A stretch of DNA of 64,000 bases. Source: Parvibaculum sp963696585 (lineage in GTDB: Bacteria; Pseudomonadota; Alphaproteobacteria; Parvibaculales; Parvibaculaceae). Position 1 is the first letter of the stretch; the number at the start of each line of letters is the position of its first letter. The stretch is taken from assembly GCA_963696585.1 (NCBI GenBank), contig CAVOKW010000034.1, positions 55,534-119,533 of the forward strand, written 5' to 3'. Under the pieces are notes generated by a model. That model searched no databases, had not been told where the DNA came from, and saw only the letters and a list, made by a program, of their open reading frames with translations. A program made the position numbers and the translations under genes. Of the stretch, positions 45,196 through 51,978 are shown piece after piece.

Positions 45196-46659
45196 ATGAC
45201 AATGCAAAATAATCAAAACGTCCCGGACAGCCGGTGGTTCTGGGGATCATCGCCCGCTAGCATGAGTCCCATGATGACATCTGCCGACATTCTCAAGCGC
45301 ATCCATGCCTTTATCTGGGAAGGGGCGAGCCAGGACAAGCCCGCTCTGGAGGCGCGGCTGGTCATTTTTTTGCGGATTGGCTGGGTTGTCGCGCGCGATC
45401 TGATGAGCGGCTCGCTCAGCCTGCGGGCGATGAGTCTGGTTTACACCACCCTGCTCTCGCTCGTGCCGGCCCTGGCCATTGGCTTTGCCATTTTTCGCGC
45501 CTTCGGCTTCGATAATGACATCGAAGGCATGTTGCGCGATTTTCTGGCGCCTCTGGGTGAACAGGGCCAGGAAGTCACCACCCGCGTCATGGAGTTCGTG
45601 CAGCGCGTCAATGCCAATGTGCTGGGCACGGTCGGCTTTGCCTTTCTGGTCTATACCGTCATCTCGATGATCAAGAAGGTCGAGGAGGCCTTTAACAACA
45701 TCTGGCATGTCGAGGCGAACCGTTCGCTCGCCCGCCAGTTCACCGAGATTGTCAGCATGGGCATCCTCGGGCCCCTGGTCATGTTCACGCTGGCGGGGAT
45801 TGCGGCGGGGGCGCTCTCCAACTCGCTGGTCGGTGCCATCACGAGCTATGGGCCGATCCATTTTCTGATGCAGCAATCGAGCCGTCTCCTGCCCTATGCG
45901 CTGCTCATCGGGGCCTTCACCTTTCTTTATGCCATGGTGCCGAATACGCGGGTCCGGCTGTCTTCGGCCATGGTCGGGGCTCTGGTCGCAGGCCTGATCT
46001 GGGTCGCAATCGGCTGGGCCTTTGCCACTTTTGTCGTGCGCTCGGCGCAATATGTGGCGATCTATTCGGCCTTTGCGAGCCTTGTCGTCTTCATGCTCTG
46101 GCTTTATGCCGCCTGGCTGACGCTGCTCGGGGGCTGCGCCATCTCCTTTTATTACCAGAACAGGGCGCATCTCTCGCCCGTTGCGGGGCTTGGCCTGCTC
46201 ACCATGCCGCAGATCGAGCGCATGGCGGCCCATTGCCTGTTGCTGGTGCATGAGGCCTTTGAAAAGGGGGCAACGCCCTGGACCGAGGAAGCCCTGGCCC
46301 AGCGGCTGCATCTGCCAATGGACGCCATGAGCGGCATTGTTTCGGCCCTGAGGCTGGCGGGCCTGATCGGGCTCTCGGCATCAAGCCCGGTGCGCATCCT
46401 GCCCGCCCGCCCCGCCGACAAGACCTGTCTTCTCGATATTCTCAAGGCGGTGCGCGTCAAACGCGAAGCCCATAGCCTGAGCGATGCCTCACTGGCCCGC
46501 GACCCCCGGCTGGAGGCCTGTTTTGCCGCCGTCAGCCGTCTGGAGGAAGAGCGCCTGGGTGATGTCACGATCGCAAGCCTGCTCGCGTCGGACACACCGC
46601 CTGCCGGGGTCACGGCCCCTGCCGCGACCGGCATTTATCCCCCGCCTGCCGCGTCTTGA
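45196..46659 (+). CDS. YihY/BrkB family inner-membrane protein
   Basis: 487 residues. The conserved core begins DLMSGSLSLRAMSLVYTTLL and SLVPALAIGFAIFRAFGF. It includes VISMIKKVEEAFNNIWHVEA (the family's highly conserved cytoplasmic loop) and ends near VVFMLWLYAAWLTLLGGCAI, giving about six membrane segments. The C-terminal 150 residues are cytoplasmic and winged-helix-like, as in longer family members. It was formerly annotated as ribonuclease BN; that activity is not supported for this family. Starts at 45196 or at the ATGs near 45262-45274 are all possible. Confidence 0.88.
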   Translation: MTMQNNQNVPDSRWFWGSSPASMSPMMTSADILKRIHAFIWEGASQDKPALEARLVIFLRIGWVVARDLMSGSLSLRAMSLVYTTLLSLVPALAIGFAIFRAFGFDNDIEGMLRDFLAPLGEQGQEVTTRVMEFVQRVNANVLGTVGFAFLVYTVISMIKKVEEAFNNIWHVEANRSLARQFTEIVSMGILGPLVMFTLAGIAAGALSNSLVGAITSYGPIHFLMQQSSRLLPYALLIGAFTFLYAMVPNTRVRLSSAMVGALVAGLIWVAIGWAFATFVVRSAQYVAIYSAFASLVVFMLWLYAAWLTLLGGCAISFYYQNRAHLSPVAGLGLLTMPQIERMAAHCLLLVHEAFEKGATPWTEEALAQRLHLPMDAMSGIVSALRLAGLIGLSASSPVRILPARPADKTCLLDILKAVRVKREAHSLSDASLARDPRLEACFAAVSRLEEERLGDVTIASLLASDTPPAGVTAPAATGIYPPPAAS

Positions 46660-46892
46660 GGAGGTGATTCGCCGCGAAATGTTGCGGCTCTTGCCTGCCG
46701 CGCCAGGACGAGACGCGCATCCCGCGTCCTTGACTCCCCGATCGCGGATTTTCCGTCTGCGGCATGGCCTGAAAAATCGCACGGACGCGCCAATTTTCCA
46801 TACTGCATGGTGTGTTCGAAAAGTTTTCACACACATCTTCTTGACGAAAGCGCGTGCAGGATTCACGCTCTAATTCCCTGAGTTCAACATGG
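46660..46892. other. Gap between yihY and the 36-codon ORF
   Basis: No convincing gene. An imperfect hairpin (GGACGAGACGCG with CGCGTCC, 46706-46731) may end the yihY transcript. TTGACG at 46841-46846 is a plausible -35 for the downstream ORF, but no clear -10 sits 16-18 bp later. Confidence 0.35.
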
Positions 46893-46906
46893 AAAGGAGG
46901 TGATCC
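46893..46906 (+). promoter_or_regulatory. Extended Shine-Dalgarno fully complementary to the 16S rRNA 3' end
   Basis: AAAGGAGGTGATCC pairs over 14 consecutive bases with the 3' terminus of bacterial 16S rRNA (GGAUCACCUCCUUU). AGGAGG is seven bases from the ATG at 46908. Most genes in this window match only four to six bases, so this is an exceptionally strong ribosome-binding site. Confidence 0.85.
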
Positions 46907-46907
46907 A

Positions 46908-47018
46908 ATGTCTAACGGCTACCTGACACCGTTTGCCATTGCCAACATTTCGATCTCAACTTTGGATCGTGAGGTGAAGCAGACTGGGGCGGACACTTCC
47001 GGGACCCTTGCTGCCTGA
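46908..47018 (+). CDS. Small ORF of 36 codons with very strong ribosome-binding site
   Basis: It starts MSNGYLTPFAIANISIS, has a hydrophobic N-terminal half and a polar C-terminal half (REVKQTGADTSGTLAA). It has no Cys, no signal peptide, and is too short to have been picked up by length-filtered ORF finding. The case for it being real rests on the 14-base Shine-Dalgarno and perfect spacing. The downstream sequence holds two hairpins and a terminator, consistent with a short monocistronic mRNA of about 300 nt. It could be an abundant small protein, a leader peptide, or a modified-peptide precursor; no modification enzyme is adjacent. I do not recognise the family. Confidence 0.6.
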   Translation: MSNGYLTPFAIANISISTLDREVKQTGADTSGTLAA

Positions 47019-47089
47019 ACCCATGACTCTCTGTCGCGCGGTGGTCCTTTCCTGACGCGCTGACGGGTTGACATTGAATTGTACGGCGC

Positions 47090-47185
47090 AAGCGGGGCAG
47101 CCCGACACACATAATAGTGGGCTGCGTCTAAGCCGTTCTCAACCTGGCCGCCGCACTCCTTCGGGAGCGCGGCGGCCTTTTAGTT
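47090..47185 (+). ncRNA. Structured RNA segment or 3' UTR downstream of the small ORF
   Basis: A first hairpin pairs GCAGCCC (from 47097) with GGGCTGC (around 47123) across an AT-rich loop. It is followed after about 25 bases by the strong terminator hairpin at 47152-47181. TTGACA at 47068-47073 could be a -35 for an independent small RNA, but the -10 is not convincing. It may equally be the 3' UTR of the 36-codon mRNA. No known RNA family was recognised. Confidence 0.4.
47152..47181 (+). terminator. Strong Rho-independent terminator
   Basis: GGCCGCCGC pairs with GCGGCGGCC, with an inner CTCC/GGAG stem around TTCG, followed by TTTTAGTT. It ends whatever is transcribed from the 36-codon ORF region and faces the convergent MazF-like gene. 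Confidence 0.85.
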
Positions 47186-47188
47186 GGT

Positions 47189-47653
47189 TCAATCCTCTGA
47201 ATCGAAATCATCGCCCAATGCTTCGTGTTGCAATCTTATTTGCAACAACTTCTGTAGACGCACACGTGAACGCTGCGCCAGACTTCCTACTACTGGCGTT
47301 TTGTACAAATTGCGAATTTCGAAAAATTCTTCAGCCCATGGCAACTTGGTGCAAGCGTCCAGATCAAATCTCGTCGCCTGCGGCAATCCTGCCGCTACCA
47401 TGTCCTCAGCATTACTGATCCTAAGGTCAAGCGGGCGCGTTTCGGTTTTTAATTTGGAGGTTCCATAGGTGATGGATAGCCACAGTTCATCTGTACCTTT
47501 CCTCTGCATCACCTGACGAACAAGCCCGGGCCGAGCTTTCGGTCCGGGCTTGATATCTTCAAGAAGGTCTTCTGGGAATCTGCACCACACCACATCGCAA
47601 ACGCGAACCGGGTGGAGGGCGGGATCATAGAACGTCCACTTACTTCCTGACAT
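47189..47653 (-). CDS. MazF/PemK-like protein (possible toxin)
   Basis: 154 residues from the ATG at 47653 (MSGSKWTFYDPALHPVRVCD); an upstream GTG at 47713 is possible. The order VCDVVWCRFPED, then PKARPGLVRQVMQRKGTDEL, WLSITYGTSKLKTETRPLDL and ATRFDLDACTKLPW matches the beta-barrel of PemK/MazF-type endoribonucleases. The K-x-RPGLV basic loop is present. The start lies inside the end of the small upstream gene (14-bp overlap), as in toxin-antitoxin pairs. Toxicity and ribonuclease activity are inferred. Confidence 0.55.
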   Translation of the reverse strand: MSGSKWTFYDPALHPVRVCDVVWCRFPEDLLEDIKPGPKARPGLVRQVMQRKGTDELWLSITYGTSKLKTETRPLDLRISNAEDMVAAGLPQATRFDLDACTKLPWAEEFFEIRNLYKTPVVGSLAQRSRVRLQKLLQIRLQHEALGDDFDSED

Positions 47654-47831
47654 CCGAGCAATGCCAAGCTGGACCTTCAACGATCTCGAACTCGTCGTCT
47701 CCGTGTTCCTCACTGACAGCAGCCAGCTTCTTCAGAACTGTTTCGGAGACTTCATCGTGGTATTCAGCCATGGGCGGCAAGGACCTCGTTGGAGGGGTGG
47801 GATGGTCCCGCTTCGGAACTCTATTGGTCAT
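47640..47831 (-). CDS. Small acidic protein upstream of the MazF-like gene (possible antitoxin)
   Basis: 63 residues from the ATG at 47831, with GGAGG five bases upstream. The N-terminus is basic (MTNRVPKRDHPTPPTRSLPP), followed by an acidic helical region (EVSETVLKKLAAVSEEHGDD) and a short tail. No DNA-binding fold is evident. The size, charge and overlap with the MazF-like gene suggest an antitoxin, but no antitoxin family is recognised. An internal ATG at 47771 would remove the basic part. Confidence 0.45.
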   Translation of the reverse strand: MTNRVPKRDHPTPPTRSLPPMAEYHDEVSETVLKKLAAVSEEHGDDEFEIVEGPAWHCSDVRK

Positions 47832-48055
47832 CACTGCCTCCTGATCATGCCGCTACCCTAGCGACACAATGTTCTTTATCAACCGGTAAATGTTTCACGC
47901 AAGCTGTCGGCATTATGACTGTTGTGTGCAGGTAACATGGGGTTAACGTTGGCATATTTCCAGCGACGTCATTATTACTGTAGTAATATCAATTGCTTAG
48001 GTAAATTGTTTGCATAACTTCCCTGCCCGTCGTGCAAAAATGCCGCAGGTAAAAA
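47832..48055. other. AT-rich gap downstream of the surface-antigen gene
   Basis: 224 bp, visibly richer in A/T than the flanks, especially 47925-48005. It should hold the promoter of the minus-strand toxin-like pair, whose first gene begins at 47831. No ORF, tRNA or clear terminator was seen. Confidence 0.4.
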
Positions 48056-48607
48056 TCAGCGTGTGCTGACGATTTCCCAGCTCCCATCGCTCTGGCGGCA
48101 GGCGGTGCCATAGCCATCCTGGGCGCGACCATCAATATAGATGGTCTGCTGGAACTCGCGGCAGTAGCGGCCATTGCTCTGATAGCCGCGCACCGGTTCG
48201 ATATAGCCGTAATTGCCATTATCCGGATTGCGCCAATCGGTGCGGTCGCCCGTCTCGAAGCTGTTGTAAGAGGCATTGCCGAGATAGCGCTGATCATTGC
48301 GATTGAGATTGGCACCGACATGCCTGCCGACCATGGCGCCGAGCAACACGCCTGCGCCCGTTGTCCAGAGCTTGCCCTCGCCGCCACCAAAGCGCGACCC
48401 GAGCAGGCCGCCGATCAGGGCGCCGCCAATCATCGCCGCCGGATTGTTGCGCGGGCCATTGTCATAGCCCTGCTGGTCATAACCGCGTTCGTCATAATCA
48501 CCTTGGTCATAGCCGCGCCGGTCATAGCCATCCGCCGAGACGGCAGTTGCGCCCAGCGTCAGCGTGGCGGCCATCAGTCCGGCAATCATCAAGCGTGCGG
48601 TTTTCAT
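48056..48607 (-). CDS. Glycine-zipper surface-antigen-like protein, 183 aa
   Basis: A signal peptide (MIAGLMAATLTLGATAVSA) is followed by a Tyr/Asp/Gly-rich stretch of near repeats (GYDRRGYDQGDYDERGYDQQ). A glycine-zipper segment follows (AMIGGALIGGLLGSRFGGGE, then GAGVLLGAMVGRHVGA). The C-terminal domain has REFQQTIYIDGRAQDGYGTA then CRQSDGSWEIV, which is the end domain of 17-kDa rickettsial surface-antigen-like proteins. It is an outer-membrane or periplasmic envelope protein with unknown function. AGGTACCAAAATG is seen at the start. Confidence 0.8.
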   Translation of the reverse strand: MKTARLMIAGLMAATLTLGATAVSADGYDRRGYDQGDYDERGYDQQGYDNGPRNNPAAMIGGALIGGLLGSRFGGGEGKLWTTGAGVLLGAMVGRHVGANLNRNDQRYLGNASYNSFETGDRTDWRNPDNGNYGYIEPVRGYQSNGRYCREFQQTIYIDGRAQDGYGTACRQSDGSWEIVSTR

Positions 48608-48695
48608 TTTGGTACCTCTTCATCGGGCGTTGATCGCCACTGTTGGGAGATTACGCGCTGCGACCTGAGGCGGGCCTGAAGGCCCTGTTCATCTG

Positions 48696-48843
48696 GCGTT
48701 CATGCCTCGGCGCTGGGCAGCCGCAACTCTGCCTTCAAGCCGCCAAGCGCCGAGTCCGAGAGGCTCAGTTCACCGTTATAAAGCTCGGCAATTTCGGTGA
48801 CGATGGCGAGGCCCAGGCCCGAACCGGGCTTGGATTCATCAAG
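48696..48843 (-). pseudogene. Orphan copy of the feuQ 3' end (148 bp)
   Basis: It matches 49872-50019 at 146 of 148 positions. On the minus strand it encodes the last 47 residues of the kinase (from LDESKPGSGLGLAIVTEIAE) through the same TGA. Both differences, at 48784 and 48841, are third-codon-position and synonymous. It has no start codon or upstream kinase domains of its own, so it is not a functional kinase. It forms one end of the block described in the next entry. Confidence 0.95.
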
Positions 48844-48846
48844 ACT

Positions 48847-49320
48847 TTAGGCGCACATCACTTGCTGAATCTGCTTTTCAGCTTTTGTCAAAGCCGAGTC
48901 TCCGTTGGTGCCTTTGATTTTTCCAACAAGGATGAGCAGGAAAAACTCAACCCAAAGCAATGCACCAAAAAGCGGGTTAGCCGCACTGATGGAAATAAGC
49001 CAATGGTAGATGAACTTTCCCATTCTCGGATCAAATGGGTCCCTTCGATCAACATGAACAAGCCCGAAGGCTCGGCGCACCAAAAACATGGGCCATGTTA
49101 ACGCCATGCGCGGCGCTTCCCACGGCGACCACGAGTCATCGAGGCAGCCCAACACTACAGCCTTGTCCCGATCATCGACTTTTGGATCATAGACGATCTG
49201 GTTAGAAAGCGTGAGCAGTTGCTCGCGACTGCCCCTAGCTGCCACAAGCGCCAATCGCATAACCAGGGGGTATGCAAACAAGAACAAGACAGACAAGACC
49301 AAGAATGATTCCACTGACAT
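48847..49320 (-). CDS. Membrane protein of unknown function in the insert, 157 aa
   Basis: It starts MSVESFLVLSVLFLFAYPLV with AAGGA eight bases upstream. There are two or three membrane segments: residues about 4-27, a moderately hydrophobic stretch near 87-103 (LTWPMFLVRRAFGLV), and 128-150 (FGALLWVEFFLLILVGKI). A charged loop (about 28-70, with YDPKVDDRDKAVVLGCLDDS) lies between. No family is recognised. Codon use and base composition differ from the neighbours, suggesting horizontal origin. Its TAA stop lies 3 bp from the orphan feuQ tail, and that tail continues in the same frame beyond the stop. Confidence 0.65.
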   Translation of the reverse strand: MSVESFLVLSVLFLFAYPLVMRLALVAARGSREQLLTLSNQIVYDPKVDDRDKAVVLGCLDDSWSPWEAPRMALTWPMFLVRRAFGLVHVDRRDPFDPRMGKFIYHWLISISAANPLFGALLWVEFFLLILVGKIKGTNGDSALTKAEKQIQQVMCA

Positions 49321-49376
49321 TGGTATCGTTCCTTACGGTTACTTTCCTCAGAATATAGATATTACACGGACAAATC

Positions 49377-49685
49377 CTAAGATTTTTTCTTACGGCCAGA
49401 ATTGGACCCAATTGTGACCTTGGGCCGCCTTGCCATAAACCTTTGTTTTTCAAGAACTCTTTTGGAATCCCAGATGACAAAACGAAACCACAAGCCGATA
49501 AAAAGGCATGCGGCGACAAGGACTGAATGCCTTGATGTCCAAGCTTGGACCACATTGTCCCGATCAAAAAAATACAGCAATCCGGCGGAAACACCCAGCA
49601 CACCGCCGAATTCCGTTAAAATGACGTCTTTAAAAAAATCCCGTGCACCAAGACCTGCTGGTGTTTGATCGCCGGAGCCCACCAA
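49377..49685 (-). CDS. Small membrane protein of unknown function in the insert, 102 aa
   Basis: It starts with a non-ATG codon (TTG at 49685 or GTG at 49682; VGSGDQTPAGLGARDFF). Two membrane segments are visible at about 28-44 (GGVLGVSAGLLYFF) and 52-71 (RHSVLVAACLFIGLWFRFVI), followed by a very basic C-terminus (RRPKVTIGSNSGRKKKS). No family is recognised. It lies 56 bp upstream of the 157-aa gene on the same strand and is probably co-transcribed. The start is uncertain because no good Shine-Dalgarno is visible. Confidence 0.5.
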   Translation of the reverse strand: MVGSGDQTPAGLGARDFFKDVILTEFGGVLGVSAGLLYFFDRDNVVQAWTSRHSVLVAACLFIGLWFRFVIWDSKRVLEKQRFMARRPKVTIGSNSGRKKKS

Positions 49686-49871
49686 GTACCACCGCCATAT
49701 TTAGAAAGACAACCCGTAGAGCGCATATAGCGGTAGGGGATAATGTCGCCTTTGCCAATTAATTGCGCAAACCCGTATAATGCAGATGGTGAAACGCTAA
49801 AGTATATATTGCAATAAAAAATTCTCCGATATTTATTGCACGTGAAGCGAAGCTCGGGCGTTCAGCTTCGC
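49686..49871. other. Non-coding end of the insert next to feuQ
   Basis: 186 bp, AT-rich, without an ORF. It should hold the promoter for the two membrane genes. A hairpin GCGAAGCT/AGCTTCGC lies at about 49850-49872, immediately after the feuQ stop, and probably ends the feuQ transcript. The same position beyond the orphan tail copy has unrelated sequence. Confidence 0.5.
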
Positions 49872-49875
49872 GCGT

Positions 49876-51255
49876 TCATGCCTCGGCGCTGGGCAGCCGC
49901 AACTCTGCCTTCAAGCCGCCAAGCGCCGAGTCCGAGAGGCTCAGTTCACCGTTATAAAGTTCGGCAATTTCGGTGACGATGGCGAGGCCCAGGCCCGAAC
50001 CGGGCTTGGATTCATCGAGCCGCTTGCCGCGTTGAAGCACGGTTTTGCGCGCCGTCTCCGGCAGGCCGGGGCCGTCATCTTCGACAATCAGGCGAAAGGC
50101 CGGGCGTCCCTTGCGGCTCGTGCCACCGGCGACCACGCTCACCCGCACCCTGCTCGTGGCCCATTTGCACGCATTGTCGAGCAGATTGCCCGCCAGCTCT
50201 TCAAGATCCTGCCCCTCGCCGCGAAAGGCAATCGTGTCGGGACAGAGCAATTCGAGACGAATGCCGCGCTCGGCATAGATGCGTTCCAGTGCCCGCACAA
50301 GACGGCTCATCACGGGTGCCACCGGCGTATGGGCACCGAGCACATTGGCCGCGGCCGCCATGCGCGCGCGCGCCAGATGATGGTCGATCTGTTCGCGCAT
50401 TTGCGCCGCGCTCCGCATCACCGTATCGCCGAAAGGGTCTGAATGGGCGCGGGCTTCGTTGGTCAGCACGCTCAAGGGGGTTTTCAAGGCATGAGCGAGA
50501 TTGCCAACATGGGTGCGGGCACGTTCGAGCACTTCGCGATTGCCTTCCAGCAGGCTGTTCAACTCCTGCACCAGCGGCTCGATTTCCTGCGGAAACTTGC
50601 CCTCCAGCCGCATCGCCCTGCCCGAGCGAATATCGGCAAGCGCCCGGCGCACGCGCTCCAGCGGTTGCAGGCCGAAACGCACCTGGATAAGCAGCGCGAT
50701 AATGATGCCACCGCCCATCGCGCCCATGGCGAGGAAAATCCAGTTATTGAAGCTCTGAATTTCGCTTTGCATCTCGGCCTTGTCGCCCGCCACGGCGAAG
50801 GACACCGGCACATCATAGCCCGGCAGCATGACGCGACGTTCCATGACGCGCAGCGTCTGGTCTTCGGGGCCCGCCGTATCGAAGGTCTTGATGCCGCGTG
50901 CGTCGCGCGTCACATCCTGCGCCACGGTAATGTCGAGCGACTCGTCAAACAGCGAGCGCGAGCGCAAGGCCGGGCGGCTCGCCGTGGGCCAGATCTGCCA
51001 GTACCAGCCGGAATAGGCGAAATCAAAACGGCTTTCGCTCAGGCCGCGCGTGCGTACCAGCTCCCGGTTTTTGCCGACATCGGTGGTCGCCACCAGACTG
51101 TCGAGCAGCACTTCGAGGCGGCCATCAAAGCTGCGCTCCACCGAGGCGCTGAAAATCGTCGAGAGCAGCATCCCCCCCGCAATCAGGGCGAGCGTGCACC
51201 ATAGCGCTGCGCCCGCAATCAGGCGAAAGGCAAGACTGTCAGCCCTAAACGGCAT
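49876..51255 (-). CDS. feuQ: Sensor histidine kinase FeuQ-like
   Basis: 459 residues. Membrane segments are at about 11-33 and 171-192, with a periplasmic domain of about 135 residues. The linker is followed by the His box GNLAHALKTPLSVLTNEARA (His255) of the PhoQ-like subgroup, and an HATPase domain with NLLDNACKWA, DDGPGLP and KPGSGLGLAIVTEIAELYNG. Its ATG overlaps the stop of the regulator gene by 11 bp. The place upstream of cycHJKL and the subgroup identify it as FeuQ, which in Sinorhizobium meliloti works with FeuP in envelope and osmoadaptation control. Its last 148 bp are duplicated at 48696. Confidence 0.85.
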   Translation of the reverse strand: MPFRADSLAFRLIAGAALWCTLALIAGGMLLSTIFSASVERSFDGRLEVLLDSLVATTDVGKNRELVRTRGLSESRFDFAYSGWYWQIWPTASRPALRSRSLFDESLDITVAQDVTRDARGIKTFDTAGPEDQTLRVMERRVMLPGYDVPVSFAVAGDKAEMQSEIQSFNNWIFLAMGAMGGGIIIALLIQVRFGLQPLERVRRALADIRSGRAMRLEGKFPQEIEPLVQELNSLLEGNREVLERARTHVGNLAHALKTPLSVLTNEARAHSDPFGDTVMRSAAQMREQIDHHLARARMAAAANVLGAHTPVAPVMSRLVRALERIYAERGIRLELLCPDTIAFRGEGQDLEELAGNLLDNACKWATSRVRVSVVAGGTSRKGRPAFRLIVEDDGPGLPETARKTVLQRGKRLDESKPGSGLGLAIVTEIAELYNGELSLSDSALGGLKAELRLPSAEA

Positions 51256-51916
51256 CTTCGGGTGCCACCAGCCTGTAGCCCAGTCCGCGCACCGTTTCGA
51301 TCACGTCCTTGCCGAGCTTGCGGCGGATGCGACCGACGAAGACTTCAATGGTGTTGCTGTCACGATCAAAGTCCTGATCGTAGAGATGCTCCACCAGTTC
51401 CGTGCGCGAGATCACGCGGTCGGCATGATGCATCATGTATTCGAGCAGGCGATATTCGAGCGAGGTGAGTTTAACCGCTGTGCCATTGACCGTGACCTTT
51501 GAGGTGCGTGTGTCGATGCGCACCGGTCCGCATTCGAGTTCGCTTGAGGCGTGCCCGGTCGAGCGGCGCAACAATGCGCGCAGCCGAGCCAGCACTTCCT
51601 CCATGAAAAACGGCTTGGCGACATAATCGTCGGCGCCAGCGTCAAAGCCGGCCACCTTGTCGCTCCAGCGGTCACGCGCTGTCAGGATCAGCACCGGCAT
51701 GTTGCGGCCATCGCGGCGCCATTTTTCCAGAATGGTAACGCCATCCATTTCCGGCAGGCCGAGATCGAGCACCACCGCGTCATAGGGTTCCGTGTCACCG
51801 AGGAAATGACCTTCCTCGCCATTGGTCGCGCTATCGACGACATAACCGGCCTCTTCCAGCGCCGCCACAATCTGGCGGTTCAGGTCCGGATCGTCTTCGA
51901 CAACAAGCATGCGCAT
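51245..51916 (-). CDS. feuP: OmpR-type response regulator FeuP-like
   Basis: 223 residues from the ATG at 51916 (MRMLVVEDDPDLNRQIVAAL), with GGGAG eight bases upstream. The receiver domain has acidic residues 8-9, phospho-acceptor Asp51 (VVLDLGLPEMDG) and KPFFMEEVLARL. The winged-helix domain includes LTSLEYRLLEYMMHHADRVI and ends IETVRGLGYRLVAPEDAV. It overlaps the kinase gene. The frame stays open upstream through a 21-bp tandem repeat, so a longer product cannot be fully excluded. Confidence 0.88.
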   Translation of the reverse strand: MRMLVVEDDPDLNRQIVAALEEAGYVVDSATNGEEGHFLGDTEPYDAVVLDLGLPEMDGVTILEKWRRDGRNMPVLILTARDRWSDKVAGFDAGADDYVAKPFFMEEVLARLRALLRRSTGHASSELECGPVRIDTRTSKVTVNGTAVKLTSLEYRLLEYMMHHADRVISRTELVEHLYDQDFDRDSNTIEVFVGRIRRKLGKDVIETVRGLGYRLVAPEDAV

Positions 51917-51934
51917 CGGCAATCTCCCGGAATC

Positions 51935-51978
51935 CGGCCTGTCCTTATCACTGGTCGGCCTGTCCCTGTCACTGGCCG
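51935..51978 (-). repeat. 21-bp tandem repeat in the feuP leader
   Basis: CGGCCTGTCCTTATCACTGG and a near-identical CGGCCTGTCCCTGTCACTGG are adjacent with a 21-bp period. The second copy contains the stop codon of the PepSY gene, so the repeat links the two genes and could be a binding site or a recent slippage duplication. Confidence 0.8.

Larger units (their letters stand above)
48844..49871. mobile_element. AT-richer 1-kb insert flanked by 148-bp direct repeats of the feuQ 3' end
   Basis: The repeats at 48696-48843 and 49872-50019 are offset by exactly 1176 bp and enclose 1028 bp of unique sequence. Two sample lines inside (49321-49380 and 49441-49500) are about 37% and 40% G+C, against about 67% for 50041-50100 in feuQ. 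It contains two membrane-protein genes on the minus strand and no integrase, transposase or terminal inverted repeats. The arrangement, with gene 3' end conserved at both sides and the kinase intact, resembles site-specific integration into a gene end by a small non-autonomous element. That origin is inference. Confidence 0.6.

Noticed and set aside
45196..46659. Ribonuclease BN annotation for the YihY gene
   Set aside because: The protein is a polytopic membrane protein without nuclease motifs; the old name came from an erroneous gene assignment.
46678..46872. 64-codon ORF after yihY with an AGGAGGTGAT upstream
   Set aside because: Spacing from the Shine-Dalgarno to its ATG is long (over 10 bases), the AGGAGG overlaps the yihY stop, and the Arg/Pro-rich product looks random.
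46893..46906. Match to the 3' end of 16S rRNA on the minus strand, suggesting a rRNA remnant
   Set aside because: The identity stops after about 14-17 bases and nothing upstream on that strand resembles 16S rRNA; it is better explained as a Shine-Dalgarno for the plus-strand ORF.
48844..49871. Insert considered as an insertion sequence
   Set aside because: There is no transposase, no terminal inverted repeats, and the flanking duplication is 148 bp, far longer than target-site duplications.
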